From Actinomadura oligospora ATCC 43269 (GTDB taxonomy: Bacteria; Actinomycetota; Actinomycetes; Streptosporangiales; Streptosporangiaceae): DNA of 64,000 nucleotides. Below are positions 34,371 through 42,500 of the stretch, piece after piece; within the stretch, counting starts at the first letter, position 1, and every line of letters begins with the position of its first letter. The notes beneath the pieces are model-generated. The model saw nothing but the letters and a program-made list of their open reading frames with translations, had not been told where the DNA came from and did not search any database. Both the position numbers and the translations under genes were made by a program. The DNA is taken from contig NZ_JADG01000007.1 of NCBI RefSeq assembly GCF_000518265.1, forward strand, positions 124,001 to 188,000, written 5' to 3'.

Positions 34371-35291
34371 TTGAACCGACGGACGAGCAGCATCTTCCGG
34401 CGCGGCCCCCGGCCGCAGGTCAGGCCGCATCCGGTGGACATGGCCGAGAACCTGGAACAGGCGGGATTCCTCGATCGCGCCATCCGGACGATCTCCACCG
34501 GCGTCAAGCGGGCGCTCCCCGAGGGCCCGGTCAAGGACGCGCTCCACGGCGTCCCGGTCGGGCATCCGGCGCATCCGCCGCTCACCGACCTGCCGATGGG
34601 CTGCTGGGTGTCCTCGGCCGTCCTCGACCTGGTCCCGGGCACGCGGCGGGCGTCGTCCGCGCTGGTCGCGGTCGGTCTCGCCGGGGCCGTGCCGACCGCG
34701 CTGACGGGCATAGCCGACTGGTCGGCCCTGCACCGCGAGCAGCAGCGGGTCGGGCTCGTCCACGCGATGGGCACCGCCGCCGCGAGCGCCCTGTACGGCG
34801 CGTCCCTGGTCGCCCGCCTGCGCGGCCGGGACGGCGCGGGCCGCACACTGGGCCTCGCGGGCCTCGGCGCGCTGTTCGCGGGCGGCTACCTCGGCGGACA
34901 CCTCGCCTTCCGGCAGGCCGCAGGCGCCAACCACGCCGACCAGGTCTCCCACCTGGTCACGCTCGGCTGGCACGACCTGTGCCCCGCCACCGACCTCCCG
35001 GACGGCTGGCCGGTCCGCCGCACCCTCGGCTACATCAGCCTGTTCGTGCTGCGCGAGGAGGACGACATCCACGTCCTCACCGACCGCTGCAGCCACCTCG
35101 CCGGGCCCCTCCACCAGGGCCGGATCACCAATGACGACGACGGCGAGACCTGCGTCGTCTGCCCCTGGCACGGCAGCACCTTCCGCGTCGCGGACGGCTC
35201 GGTCGTCCATGGCCCCGCGACCAGCCGTCAGCCCGCCTTCGAGACCCGCGTGAACGAGGACGGCATCGTCCAGGTCCGTCCCCTTTCCTGA
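34371..35291 (+). CDS. DUF2231 membrane domain fused to Rieske [2Fe-2S] domain
   Basis: A 306-residue protein. The N-half (about 45-200) is a DUF2231-like four-helix membrane domain starting HGVPVGHPAHPPLTDLPMG. The C-half (about 205-300) is a Rieske domain with both cluster motifs, Cys 240-x-His 242 (CSHLAG) and Cys 264-x2-His 267 (CPWHGS). It could pass electrons at the membrane to an unknown partner. The start is TTG, supported by GAGGAGGGG at 6 nt. No oxygenase or cytochrome gene is adjacent. Confidence 0.85.
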   Translation: MNRRTSSIFRRGPRPQVRPHPVDMAENLEQAGFLDRAIRTISTGVKRALPEGPVKDALHGVPVGHPAHPPLTDLPMGCWVSSAVLDLVPGTRRASSALVAVGLAGAVPTALTGIADWSALHREQQRVGLVHAMGTAAASALYGASLVARLRGRDGAGRTLGLAGLGALFAGGYLGGHLAFRQAAGANHADQVSHLVTLGWHDLCPATDLPDGWPVRRTLGYISLFVLREEDDIHVLTDRCSHLAGPLHQGRITNDDDGETCVVCPWHGSTFRVADGSVVHGPATSRQPAFETRVNEDGIVQVRPLS

Positions 35292-35360
35292 CCCGGCCGC
35301 GACGCCCTGGCAGCGGCCCCGATGGCCGTCCCAAGACCGTCCCAAGGGCGTCGCGAGGGC

Positions 35361-35466
35361 GTCGCGAGGCATCCCGAGAGCGTCGCGAGGCATCCCGAGA
35401 GCGTCGCGAGGCGTCCCGAGAGCGTCGCGAGGCGTCCCGAGAGCGTCGCGAGGGCGTCCCGAGAGC
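35361..35466. repeat. 21-bp tandem repeat, 5 copies
   Basis: Units at 35361, 35382, 35403 and 35424 are 21 bp (GTCGCGAGGCATCCCGAGAG plus C, with A or G at the 11th base); a fifth of 22 bp is at 35445-35466, and partial copies flank both sides. It fills the 298-bp gap between convergent genes, which holds nothing else recognisable. Confidence 0.9.
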
Positions 35467-35589
35467 GTCGCGAGGGCGTCGAGCGGATTCCACGCGACAC
35501 AAGCCGCCACACGAGAAGCGGCCTCCGCCGTCCAGCGACGATCGCGCGCGGACGAGGACCCGGAAAACATGACCGCGCCGGCCGGACGG

Positions 35590-36282
35590 TCACTCCTTGG
35601 CGCGCGGACGAGTGCGGGGAAGCAGGATGGCCGTCGCGATGAGCCAGAGGGTGCCGCCGAAGCGGACGATCGGGACCAGGTAGACGAAGCCGTAAACGGC
35701 GAAGGTCAGCGAGGACAGGACGCCGACGACGGCGATCACCAGGCCGAGGACGGCCAGCGGGCGCGGCAGGAGGCGGGCGACCGTGCCCGGCACGGCGACA
35801 CCCGCGATGAGCAGGGCGGACGTGAGGGAGAAGCCCGGCCCACCGGCGGCGAAGGAGAGGTCGGCGAGGACGCGGGCGAGCGCGGGGCTCGCGTCGGAGG
35901 TGAGGCGCGCGCCGGTCCAGGCGGCCATGCCCGAGAGGGCCAGCGAGGACGCGGCGAGGACGCCTCCGGCCAGGGCGATCGCGCTGCCCGGCGCGTTGAC
36001 GGCGAGGGCGCGCAGCCGCCGGTAGAGGAAGGCGGCGGTCACCGTCAGCGGCGTCGCCGAGGCGATCAGCAGGAACGCGCCGACCTTGATCTGCGCGGAG
36101 TGGTCCAGGTCGTGCCGCAGGACGTCCGCCGCGGAGGCCGTCGGCTGCGGCGTGGACGCGTTGACCGCGACGTAGGCGATGGTCAGCGCCACGTAGACGA
36201 GGACGGGGACGAGCAGCGGGGGTCCGTGCGGGGCACGGCGGCGCGAGGCGGCCGGGGCGGTCGGTGGGGACGCGGTGGTCAT
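35590..36282 (-). CDS. Multi-pass membrane protein, DUF4386-like
   Basis: A 230-residue protein with six predicted hydrophobic helices (about 25-45, 65-90, 100-120, 145-165, 170-190 and 200-220) and a Pro/Arg-rich N-terminus. The layout resembles DUF4386 proteins, whose function is not known. ATG 36282 follows GAGGAG at 5 nt. It is divergent from a MarR-family gene with a clear inverted repeat between, so MarR probably represses it. Confidence 0.75.
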   Translation of the reverse strand: MTTASPPTAPAASRRRAPHGPPLLVPVLVYVALTIAYVAVNASTPQPTASAADVLRHDLDHSAQIKVGAFLLIASATPLTVTAAFLYRRLRALAVNAPGSAIALAGGVLAASSLALSGMAAWTGARLTSDASPALARVLADLSFAAGGPGFSLTSALLIAGVAVPGTVARLLPRPLAVLGLVIAVVGVLSSLTFAVYGFVYLVPIVRFGGTLWLIATAILLPRTRPRAKE

Positions 36283-36294
36283 GTCAGCTCCTCA

Positions 36295-36334
36295 AATCGT
36301 TCCACTCTGATAATGATTACAGATTGGAACGATT
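36295..36334. promoter_or_regulatory. Divergent MarR operator candidate
   Basis: AATCGTTCCA (36295-36304) and TGGAACGATT (36325-36334) are perfect 10-bp inverted arms separated by 20 bp, in the 75-bp divergent region. The centre-to-centre distance is about three helical turns. It probably controls both the membrane-protein gene and marR itself. Confidence 0.6.
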
Positions 36335-36357
36335 GTCAACCGGGTACGATCCAGGGC

Positions 36358-36960
36358 ATGACCACGGACCAGCCCCGCCCCGCGCAGGCCACCCCACCCG
36401 CGTCCGCGCACGGGGAGGGCCCGCGCGACGCCGCGTCCACGGGGACGTCCTCGGCCGCCGAGGCGTCCGCACAGACGACCGCCGCACAGCCCGCGCAAGG
36501 GCCGCCGGTGGGCGTGGCGTTCCTGCTGGCGCAGCTGGGGTCGCATGCGGCGGCGTTGTTCGCGGAGCGGATCGGGACGCTGGACCTGACTCCGCCGCAG
36601 GCGGGGTTGCTGCGGATGCTGAAGGCGAGCCCCGGGTGCAGCCAGCGCGAACTCGCCGACCGGCTCGGGATGCCGCCGAGCCGGTTCGTCCCGTTCGTGG
36701 ACACGATGGAGGAGCGCGGGCTGGTCGAACGCCGCCGCAACCCCGACGACCGCCGCCTGCACGCGCTCTACCTCACCGAGGCGGGCGAGTCCCTCCTGAA
36801 CGAGCTGCGCTCCATCGCGATGGCGCACGAGGCGGACCTGGCCTCCGCGCTGTCACCCGAGGAGCACCGGCAGCTCACGGGCCTTCTCCAGCGCATCGCC
36901 GCCGACCGGGACCTGACGCCCGGCGTCCACCCCGGCTACCGCTCGGTCCGCCCCCGCTGA
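36358..36960 (+). CDS. MarR-family transcriptional regulator
   Basis: A 200-residue regulator. A disordered Ala/Thr/Gln-rich start of about 50 residues precedes the MarR winged helix (about 60-180). It has LDLTPPQAGLLRMLKASPG, SQRELADRLGMPPSRFVPFV and RRRNPDDRRLHALYLTEAG, the last being the conserved wing. The start has no good ribosome site (weak CAGGGC), so translation may be leaderless or start later. It is divergent from the DUF4386-like gene and probably represses it. Confidence 0.85.
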   Translation: MTTDQPRPAQATPPASAHGEGPRDAASTGTSSAAEASAQTTAAQPAQGPPVGVAFLLAQLGSHAAALFAERIGTLDLTPPQAGLLRMLKASPGCSQRELADRLGMPPSRFVPFVDTMEERGLVERRRNPDDRRLHALYLTEAGESLLNELRSIAMAHEADLASALSPEEHRQLTGLLQRIAADRDLTPGVHPGYRSVRPR

Positions 36961-36989
36961 CCCCCACCCGAGGATCAACCCACCCCGCC

Positions 36990-37071
36990 CCCGCCCGAGG
37001 ATTCACCCTCGCCGAACCCCGAACCCCGAACCCGAACCCCGAGTCCGAAGCCCGAAGCCCGAAGCCCGAAG
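36990..37071. repeat. CCGAA-rich short tandem repeat
   Basis: Repeats of CCGAACC, then four copies of a 7-bp CCCGAAG-type unit at about 37042-37071, sit in the gap between the MarR and SOS-box genes. Both flanking genes end here. Confidence 0.7.
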
Positions 37072-37122
37072 CCACGATCAACCGGCCCCGGAGATCAACC
37101 CCGCCGAGCCTCGACCCCAGCG

Positions 37123-37374
37123 TCAGCCCCCGGACGTCTCGGACGTGTCGGGCCCCTCGTCCGAGATCGGGTACTCGACCAGAGCGAGGACGCGGCTGGC
37201 CATGAAACGGGCGGTGCGGACGGGGGTCCCGGTGCGGGTGACCTCGCTGACCTCGACGACGCCGCGCCGCGTGTCGACCTCCACGCGGCGGCCGGCGCGG
37301 GTGGCGATGACCTCGTAGGTGCGGACGCCCTCGCCGCCCGCGTCGATGACGATCTCGACCCTGTCGCCCTTCAT
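37123..37374 (-). CDS. Small conserved-looking protein behind a LexA box
   Basis: An 83-residue basic/acidic mixed protein of unknown family, beginning MKGDRVEIVIDAGG and with a beta-rich pattern (TYEVIATRAGRRVEVDTRRGVVEVSEV split over two strands). The Asp/Ser-rich tail (ISDEGPDTSETSGG) is disordered. AGGGG precedes the ATG by 6 nt. A near-consensus SOS box is 18 bp upstream, suggesting DNA-damage induction; it could be a small DNA-binding or repair-associated factor, but nothing proves this. Confidence 0.7.
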   Translation of the reverse strand: MKGDRVEIVIDAGGEGVRTYEVIATRAGRRVEVDTRRGVVEVSEVTRTGTPVRTARFMASRVLALVEYPISDEGPDTSETSGG

Positions 37375-37391
37375 GAGCACCCCTCGCACTG

Positions 37392-37407
37392 TCGAACGTA
37401 TATTCGA
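37392..37407 (-). promoter_or_regulatory. LexA (SOS) box
   Basis: TCGAAC-GTAT-ATTCGA differs at one position from the actinobacterial LexA consensus TCGAAC-N4-GTTCGA. It is placed just upstream of the 83-residue gene, overlapping its probable promoter region. It points only to that gene, because the gene on the other side is read in the same direction and ends before it. Confidence 0.65.
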
Positions 37408-37450
37408 CTCATACCCAGATCAAGGGGCCCGCAACCGTCAAAAACGCAGG

Positions 37451-38224
37451 TCAGAACAGGAATCTGTAGAGCGCGACGAGCCCGACGACCACGATCACGG
37501 CGCGCAGGACGTTCGACGGGATGCGCTGCCCGACCTTCGCGCCGAGCAGCCCGCCGAGGGTCGATCCGGCCGCGATGAGCAGGACGGCCAGCCAGTCGAT
37601 GTCGGTCCGGCCGGTCGCCCACGACCCGATGAACACGACCGCCGCCGTGCCGTTGACCAGCGCGGACAGCACGTTCTTGGCGGCGTTGACGCGCTGCAGG
37701 TCCTCGTTCAGGCCCGTCCCGAGCAGCCCGATCAGGACGATGCCCTGCGCCGCCCCGAAGTACCCGCCGTACACGCCCGCCCCGAACACCCCGGACCACA
37801 GCCCCGGCCCGCCGTGCTCCCGCCGCTTCGGACGGTCCTTCAGGTACGCCGCCAGCCTCGGCTGGACGATCACCAGCACCAGCGCGAGGACGATCAGCGC
37901 CGGGACGATCACGTCGAACGCCGACGCGGGCAGCTCCAGCAGCAGCAGCGAACCCAGCGCCGCGCCCAGCACGGACGCGCTGCCGAGCCGCAGCAGCCGT
38001 CCCCGCTGGCCCGTGAGCTTGTCCCGGTAGCCGTACGCGCCGGTCACCGACCCCGGGACCAGGCCGATGTTGTTCGAGACGTTCGCGGTCACGGGCGGAA
38101 AGCCGAGGGCGACCATGGTCGGGAACGTGATGAGCGAGCCGGAGCCCACCACGGTGTTGATCCCTCCCGCGGCGATCCCCGCGGCGAACACCGCGCCCGC
38201 GTCGAACCAGTTCACGATCGTCAC
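37451..38224 (-). CDS. TauE/SafE-family sulfite/sulfonate exporter
   Basis: A 257-residue, eight-helix membrane transporter. The conserved GGGAT-like start is GGINTVVGSGSLITFP, and the second repeat carries GVFGAGVYGGYFGAAQGI; the end is RFLF. Family members move sulfite, taurine breakdown products or other small anions. Substrate not assignable here. GTG 38224 has only weak CGGGAC upstream; GTG 38215 is an alternative. Confidence 0.85.
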   Translation of the reverse strand: MTIVNWFDAGAVFAAGIAAGGINTVVGSGSLITFPTMVALGFPPVTANVSNNIGLVPGSVTGAYGYRDKLTGQRGRLLRLGSASVLGAALGSLLLLELPASAFDVIVPALIVLALVLVIVQPRLAAYLKDRPKRREHGGPGLWSGVFGAGVYGGYFGAAQGIVLIGLLGTGLNEDLQRVNAAKNVLSALVNGTAAVVFIGSWATGRTDIDWLAVLLIAAGSTLGGLLGAKVGQRIPSNVLRAVIVVVGLVALYRFLF

Positions 38225-38332
38225 GTCCCGTATGCCGAGCGTCCTGCAATCACCCGATGGTAGGGAAGGGCGAGTTCACCGGATTGGTCGGGGTCGTCCG
38301 CCCACATGCTGAGACGAACGCCGTTCCCGTCC

Positions 38333-38409
38333 GGGAGCGGCCCCACGGGAGGCCGCCGGGGAGCGGCCCCACGGGAGGGCCGCCGGGGAGGGCCCCGCGG
38401 GAGGCCGTC
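38333..38409. repeat. 26-bp tandem repeat, 3 copies
   Basis: GGGAGCGGCCCCACGGGAGG plus 6 bases at 38333-38358, a 27-bp copy at 38359-38385 and a diverged copy at 38386-38409, ending at the stop of the ABC gene. Confidence 0.8.
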
Positions 38410-39196
38410 AGTAGGCGGCTCTCGCGTACCAGCGGCCGTTCTGCCGGTCCACGGTGAGGGGGATGCCGAAGCAGTCGGTCAGGTGCGCGGGCGTGAACAC
38501 CTCGTCCACCTTGCCCGCCGCCACGATCTCGCCCTTGCGCAGCAGCAGCGCGTGCGTGAAGCCGTCCGGGACCTCCTCGACGTGATGGGTGACCATCACG
38601 GTCGTCGGGGCGGTCGGGTCGTTCGCCAGGACGCCGAGCCGGCGCACGAGGTCCTCGCGTCCGCCGAGGTCGAGGCCCGCGGCGGGCTCGTCCAGCAGGA
38701 GGAGCTCGGGGTCCGGCATCAACGCGCGGGCGATCTGCACCCGCTTGCGCTCGCCCTCCGACAGCGTCACGAACCGCCGCTTGACCAGCTCGGAGCAGCC
38801 GAGCGCGTCCAGCAGCCCGATCGCGCGCGCCAGGTCGGTGGACTCGTACTCCTCCCGCCACCGGCCCAGGATCGCGTACGAGCCGGTCAGGACGACGTCG
38901 AGGACGGTCTCCCCCGCCGGCACCTTCTGCGCGACCGCCGAGCTCGCGATCCCGATCCGGGGCCGCAGCTCGAACACGTCGGTGCGGCCGAGCTCCTCCT
39001 CGAGGATCTCCACCGACCCCTCACTCGGATGGAGCATCGCGGCGGCGATCTGGAGCAGCGTCGTCTTGCCCGCCCCGTTCGGCCCCACGACGACCCATCG
39101 GTCGCCCTCGTCCACCGTCCATGTGACGTCGCGCAGAAGGGAGGCTCCCTCGCGCTTGACGCCGACTCCCCGGAGTCGCAGTACCTCGCCGGCCAT
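38408..39196 (-). CDS. ABC transporter ATP-binding protein
   Basis: A 262-residue stand-alone ATPase. Walker A GPNGAGKTT (38-46), signature LSEGERKRVQIARAL, Walker B ELLLLDEPAAGLDL and switch His in VMVTHHVEEVPDG are intact. Single-ATPase genes of this ModF/FecE-like type often lack adjacent permeases; none is visible. The start at 39196 has AAAGG at 6 nt. It ends in the 26-bp repeat array. Confidence 0.88.
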   Translation of the reverse strand: MAGEVLRLRGVGVKREGASLLRDVTWTVDEGDRWVVVGPNGAGKTTLLQIAAAMLHPSEGSVEILEEELGRTDVFELRPRIGIASSAVAQKVPAGETVLDVVLTGSYAILGRWREEYESTDLARAIGLLDALGCSELVKRRFVTLSEGERKRVQIARALMPDPELLLLDEPAAGLDLGGREDLVRRLGVLANDPTAPTTVMVTHHVEEVPDGFTHALLLRKGEIVAAGKVDEVFTPAHLTDCFGIPLTVDRQNGRWYARAAY

Positions 39197-39284
39197 CGCG
39201 CGCCTTTGTCCCCAATCCGACTTCTCAGGTGATCCGATTCGCAAGAGAGAACCTATGCGATTCGCAGCGCTTATGGTGGTCGGC

Positions 39285-40118
39285 ATGGACGCAGGGGCTG
39301 ACCGAACGGGCTCGACGCGCGACGCGGCGACCGCGCTGTGCGCGTGGGGCAACGCCTGGCTGGCCGGACACGTGGGCCTGGACGAGGCCGTGGACGCGGT
39401 CGAGCAGGCCGCCGGGCCGCAGATCGTCGTCGCCTCCCCGGACGACCGGAACCCGTCGTCCGGCCCGGATCTCGCGCTGCCCGGGGCGGCGGGGGACGTT
39501 CCGTTGCGGCGGGCGCTCGGCGAGTTGCGGGTGGAGGGGATGGCCGCCCTGCGACTGGCGCTGCCCGTGCCGGGCGATCCGCTAGGACTGACCGGCCCCG
39601 CCGCGTTCAACCGCGCGGCGATCGACGCGGAGTGCGCCGTCGTGGCCGTCCTCGCCGACCACGCCGTCGGGTTCGTCCCGCGCGTGGATCTTCGCGGCTC
39701 GTCCTACGCGGGCGTCCGGTGGGAGGTGTCGGTGGCGGCGGGCGGACGGCCCGACGTGCCGTCCCTGCCCGAGGCCGAGCGGGATCTGACGATGGCGATG
39801 CGCGAGGCCACCGAGGCGCTGGTCACGGTGAACGACGTCGCGCCCGTCCCGCCGGAGATCGCCGACGAGCTGATGAACCTGCGCTCGGCCGGGGCGGACG
39901 AGCCGCCGCTCGCGCCCGGGTATCCGCCGCGCGCGCAGCGGACCGCGGCCCGTGCCGTCCACCTCGCGACGGTCGTCCGGCTGGCGCGCCGGATGGACGC
40001 GCGCGGCCTGGACGCCCCGCAGATGCGCCGTCGCGACGAGGCCCTGCGGCTGCTCGACCGGGCCGTCCGGCGCGCCGTCGTGTCCGCCTGCGACAGCGTC
40101 TTCGACCCCGTCCCCTGA
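39285..40118 (+). CDS. Conserved actinobacterial hypothetical protein
   Basis: A 277-residue soluble protein of unknown function, mostly helical, with no signal or recognised domain. Notable segments are GLDEAVDAVEQAAGPQIVVA near the start, LTGPAAFNRAAIDAE in the middle and an Arg-rich helix ARAVHLATVVRLARRMDARG near the end. Start chosen at ATG 39285, where similarity-like sequence begins; ATG 39255 and 39273 are alternatives. There is no good ribosome site, so it may be leaderless. It is divergent from the ABC ATPase gene. Confidence 0.65.
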   Translation: MDAGADRTGSTRDAATALCAWGNAWLAGHVGLDEAVDAVEQAAGPQIVVASPDDRNPSSGPDLALPGAAGDVPLRRALGELRVEGMAALRLALPVPGDPLGLTGPAAFNRAAIDAECAVVAVLADHAVGFVPRVDLRGSSYAGVRWEVSVAAGGRPDVPSLPEAERDLTMAMREATEALVTVNDVAPVPPEIADELMNLRSAGADEPPLAPGYPPRAQRTAARAVHLATVVRLARRMDARGLDAPQMRRRDEALRLLDRAVRRAVVSACDSVFDPVP

Positions 40119-40144
40119 CCTGCGGGGGCCTGGCCCGGGAACGC

Positions 40145-40179
40145 AAAAACGGGGCGTCTCCCTGTGGGAGGACGCCCCG
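40145..40179 (-). terminator. Intrinsic terminator of the RDD gene
   Basis: On the minus strand GACGGGGCGTCC pairs with GGACGCCCCGTC-like sequence across a TCCC/GGGA inner stem, and is followed by TTTTT (40145-40149 on the plus strand reads AAAAA). It is one of the few terminators here with a real T-run. Confidence 0.75.
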
Positions 40180-40197
40180 TCGCGGAGGTGGTCCCCG

Positions 40198-40917
40198 TCA
40201 GGCGCGGACCACGATCGTGTTGACGATCTTGTCGGCGAACGTCTGCTTGCGCTCGTCCCACAGCGGCCACAGCCAGCCCACGTAGCAGGCGAAGCTGTCG
40301 GCGGCGTGGCAGATCTTCCGCAGGAAGGCCATGCCGAAGCCGATCGGCTGACCGGTGTCGGCGCTCACCAGCTTGATGCCCATCTGGCGCTTGCCGATGG
40401 TCTGGCCGGTGGTGCCCTCCTGGTAGAGCAGCCAGAGGCCGAGGCCGAAGGCGGCCGCCGCGCCGACGAGCATCAGCAGGACGCCGAACAGGGCCGCGCC
40501 GCCGCTGCCGCCCGTCGCGATGAGGGAGCCGAGGAAGTACAGCACCCCGGCCGGGATGCCGACGATCAGGCCGTCGATGAAGTAGCCGCCGACGCGGGAG
40601 CCCCACTCGGCGAGCTGGCCGCCTCCGGCGGGCGCGCCGCCGTAGTAGCCGGGCTGCTGGCCGTAACCCGCCTGCGCCGGGGGCTGCTGGCCATATCCGG
40701 GCTGCTGCTGGCCGTAGCCAGGCTGCTGACCGTAGCCAGGCTGCTGACCGTAACCGGGCTGCTGGCCATAACCCGGCTGCTGCGCCGGGGGCTGCTGTCC
40801 ATATCCAGGCTGCTGCTGGCCGTAGCCCGGCTGCGCCGGGGGCTGCTGACCGTAGCCGGGCTGCTGCTGGCCGTACCCCGGCTGCTGCTGGCCGTACGGG
40901 TCGTAGGGGTTGCCCAC
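40198..40917 (-). CDS. RDD-family membrane protein with prion-like GYGQQ repeats
   Basis: A 239-residue protein. Residues 1-95 are Gly/Tyr/Gln/Pro repeats (PGYGQQ), a disordered cytoplasmic region. Residues about 100-235 form the RDD domain: [18 protein letters not shown] (conserved R and D), helices and [18 protein letters not shown]. The second segment, typical of RDD, carries Lys/Arg and Asp residues. RDD proteins are linked to Na+/H+ transport or envelope stress, but the role is unproven. GTG 40917 follows AAGGAG at 5-6 nt. It lies downstream of DUF2752 on the same strand. Confidence 0.85.
   Translation of the reverse strand: MGNPYDPYGQQQPGYGQQQPGYGQQPPAQPGYGQQQPGYGQQPPAQQPGYGQQPGYGQQPGYGQQPGYGQQQPGYGQQPPAQAGYGQQPGYYGGAPAGGGQLAEWGSRVGGYFIDGLIVGIPAGVLYFLGSLIATGGSGGAALFGVLLMLVGAAAAFGLGLWLLYQEGTTGQTIGKRQMGIKLVSADTGQPIGFGMAFLRKICHAADSFACYVGWLWPLWDERKQTFADKIVNTIVVRA
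40640..40900. repeat. In-gene GYGQQP repeat (18-21-bp units)
   Basis: About a dozen copies of a 15-21-bp unit encoding PGYGQQ or PGYGQQQ form the N-terminal part of the RDD gene. Lengths vary by Gln codons. Confidence 0.75.
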
Positions 40918-41007
40918 ACTCGCTCCTTGATTGATTGACCCTGTGGTTTTGTGACGTCCGCCGGACCTGGAGGGACTCCACGGATCTGGCCGACGACGGA
41001 CGCCTGC

Positions 41008-41457
41008 TCAGACCCGCAGGACGCCGAGCCTGACGAGTTGCCAGAGCTCCGAGATGACGAGTGCGGCCGCGAGGACCCGGCTACGGGTCTTCGGGGCCAG
41101 CCCCCACCACCGGGCCCCCAGCCCGAGCGGAGCCAGGGCGATCGCCACGGCTCCGGTGAGCGCCACCGGGTTCGCGAGCACGGCCTGGCCGGGACGGCCC
41201 GCGCCGAACTCGAGGAACACGGTCGTGCCCCCGCACAGGGGACAGGGGATCCCGGTGACCGTCCGGAGGGGACAGATCACGCCGGGGTCGTGGACGCGGT
41301 GCACCCAGGCCGCGGCGACCGCGGCCGTGGCCATGGCGGCGACCCGCAGGGCGACGCCCAGGGGGCCGCGCCGCGCGGCGACGAGGCTCCGGTCGACGAT
41401 GCCGCCGAGCGCGCCCCGCGGCCCGCCGGCGACCGTCGGGCCGGTCGTTCCCCCCAC
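41008..41457 (-). CDS. DUF2752 membrane protein
   Basis: A 149-residue protein with three membrane helices (about 33-50, 85-107 and 122-142). Its signature is HRVHDPGVICPLRTVTGIPC followed by PLCGGTT, the Cys-containing family core. GTG 41457 follows GGAGG at 5 nt. The RDD gene follows 90 bp later on the same strand. DUF2752 genes are commonly next to RDD, CD225 or TM2-like membrane genes; function unknown. Confidence 0.8.
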   Translation of the reverse strand: MGGTTGPTVAGGPRGALGGIVDRSLVAARRGPLGVALRVAAMATAAVAAAWVHRVHDPGVICPLRTVTGIPCPLCGGTTVFLEFGAGRPGQAVLANPVALTGAVAIALAPLGLGARWWGLAPKTRSRVLAAALVISELWQLVRLGVLRV

Positions 41458-42500
41458 CGATTCCTCCGCCTCGATGACACTTTGTCCAGTTGACCCATAT
41501 ATCGGGTCCACCCCGCGCTGGGTCAAGTCGGCACAGGTATCCGCGATGCGACCGTTACCTGGCGCATGACCGGTCTCACCCTGGCAGCAGGGTAGGACAT
41601 TCCACCCCAACGGGGTGCGCGATTAACGGGATAGGACTTAGCAGGTCAGCCCGCAACCGGTCGGACAGCGTAACAGAACGTGCGCATACGCAGCACCTGC
41701 CCTCCAAGCCCCTGAAACCGCCGGTAGAGCCCCCGTGAAGCACACGGAACACCCACGCCGCCCCGAGATGTCCACCCCATGAACCCCCAGCGCCCCCGAC
41801 CGAAGATTCGCCTCAAGCAACGCGGAAAAAGAACGCCCACCACAACACGAAGACAACACCGGAATGCTCACGCCCGAGCACACGGCGCAGCACGAGGACG
41901 GCAGCGAAAGGCGCATCAGCGCACGGGCCGTGGCGTGATGAACGGCACGGACGACACATCAACGCACGGGCCGTGGCGCGAGGGCGACGTTGGAGGGCGC
42001 GTAGAGCAACGACCGCAACGCGAAGGCGGCACCGTAAAGCGCGTCAGAGCACGGGCCGTGGCGTGACGGGCGGCACGGACGACACCTCAGAGCACGGGCC
42101 GTGGCACGGGCCGTGGCACGGGCCGTGGCGCGAGCTGTGGCGCGAGCTGTGGCGCGAGCTGTGGCGCGAGCTGTGGCGCGAAGGCGATGCCGGAGGACGC
42201 GTCAGAGCAACGACCGCGACACGAAGGCGACACCCGGAAAGTGCGTCAGGGCGCGGGCTGTGGCGTGGGGGTGGTGCGGAGGGTGTGTGTTGGCGTGCGC
42301 GTGGGCGTGGAGGCGCGCGGAAGGGCACGGGGTGCTGGATCGGTCTGCGCGAAGGGGCGCGTTGCTCGGGGTGCGAGCGCGCGTGCGGCGCGTGGGGGTG
42401 TGGAGACCGCGGGCCGGGGTGTGGGAGGACGCCCGTGGGAGCGGGCGGCGCGGCGCGGTGGTGTGGTGGTGCGGCCTGGGGGGTCGGTGGGCGCGCGGCG
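41458..42500. other. Repeat-rich gene-free region
   Basis: About 1 kb between two minus-strand genes with no plausible gene. The first 180 bp are AT-richer and carry the DUF2752 promoter. From about 41900 it consists of a ~128-bp degenerate repeat, described separately. Open frames through it follow repeat phase only (products such as GPWHGPW and RELWRELW). Confidence 0.5.
41905..42260. repeat. ~128-bp repeats with internal 12-bp tandem expansion
   Basis: The block GCATCAG/GCGTCAG-CGCACGGGCCGTGGCGTGA recurs at about 41909, 42037 and 42240 in degraded form, with GGCACGGACGACAC inside. In the second copy seven 12-bp units are expanded exactly in tandem: three of GCACGGGCCGTG (42092-42127) and four of GCGCGAGCTGTG (42128-42175). 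Confidence 0.85.
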
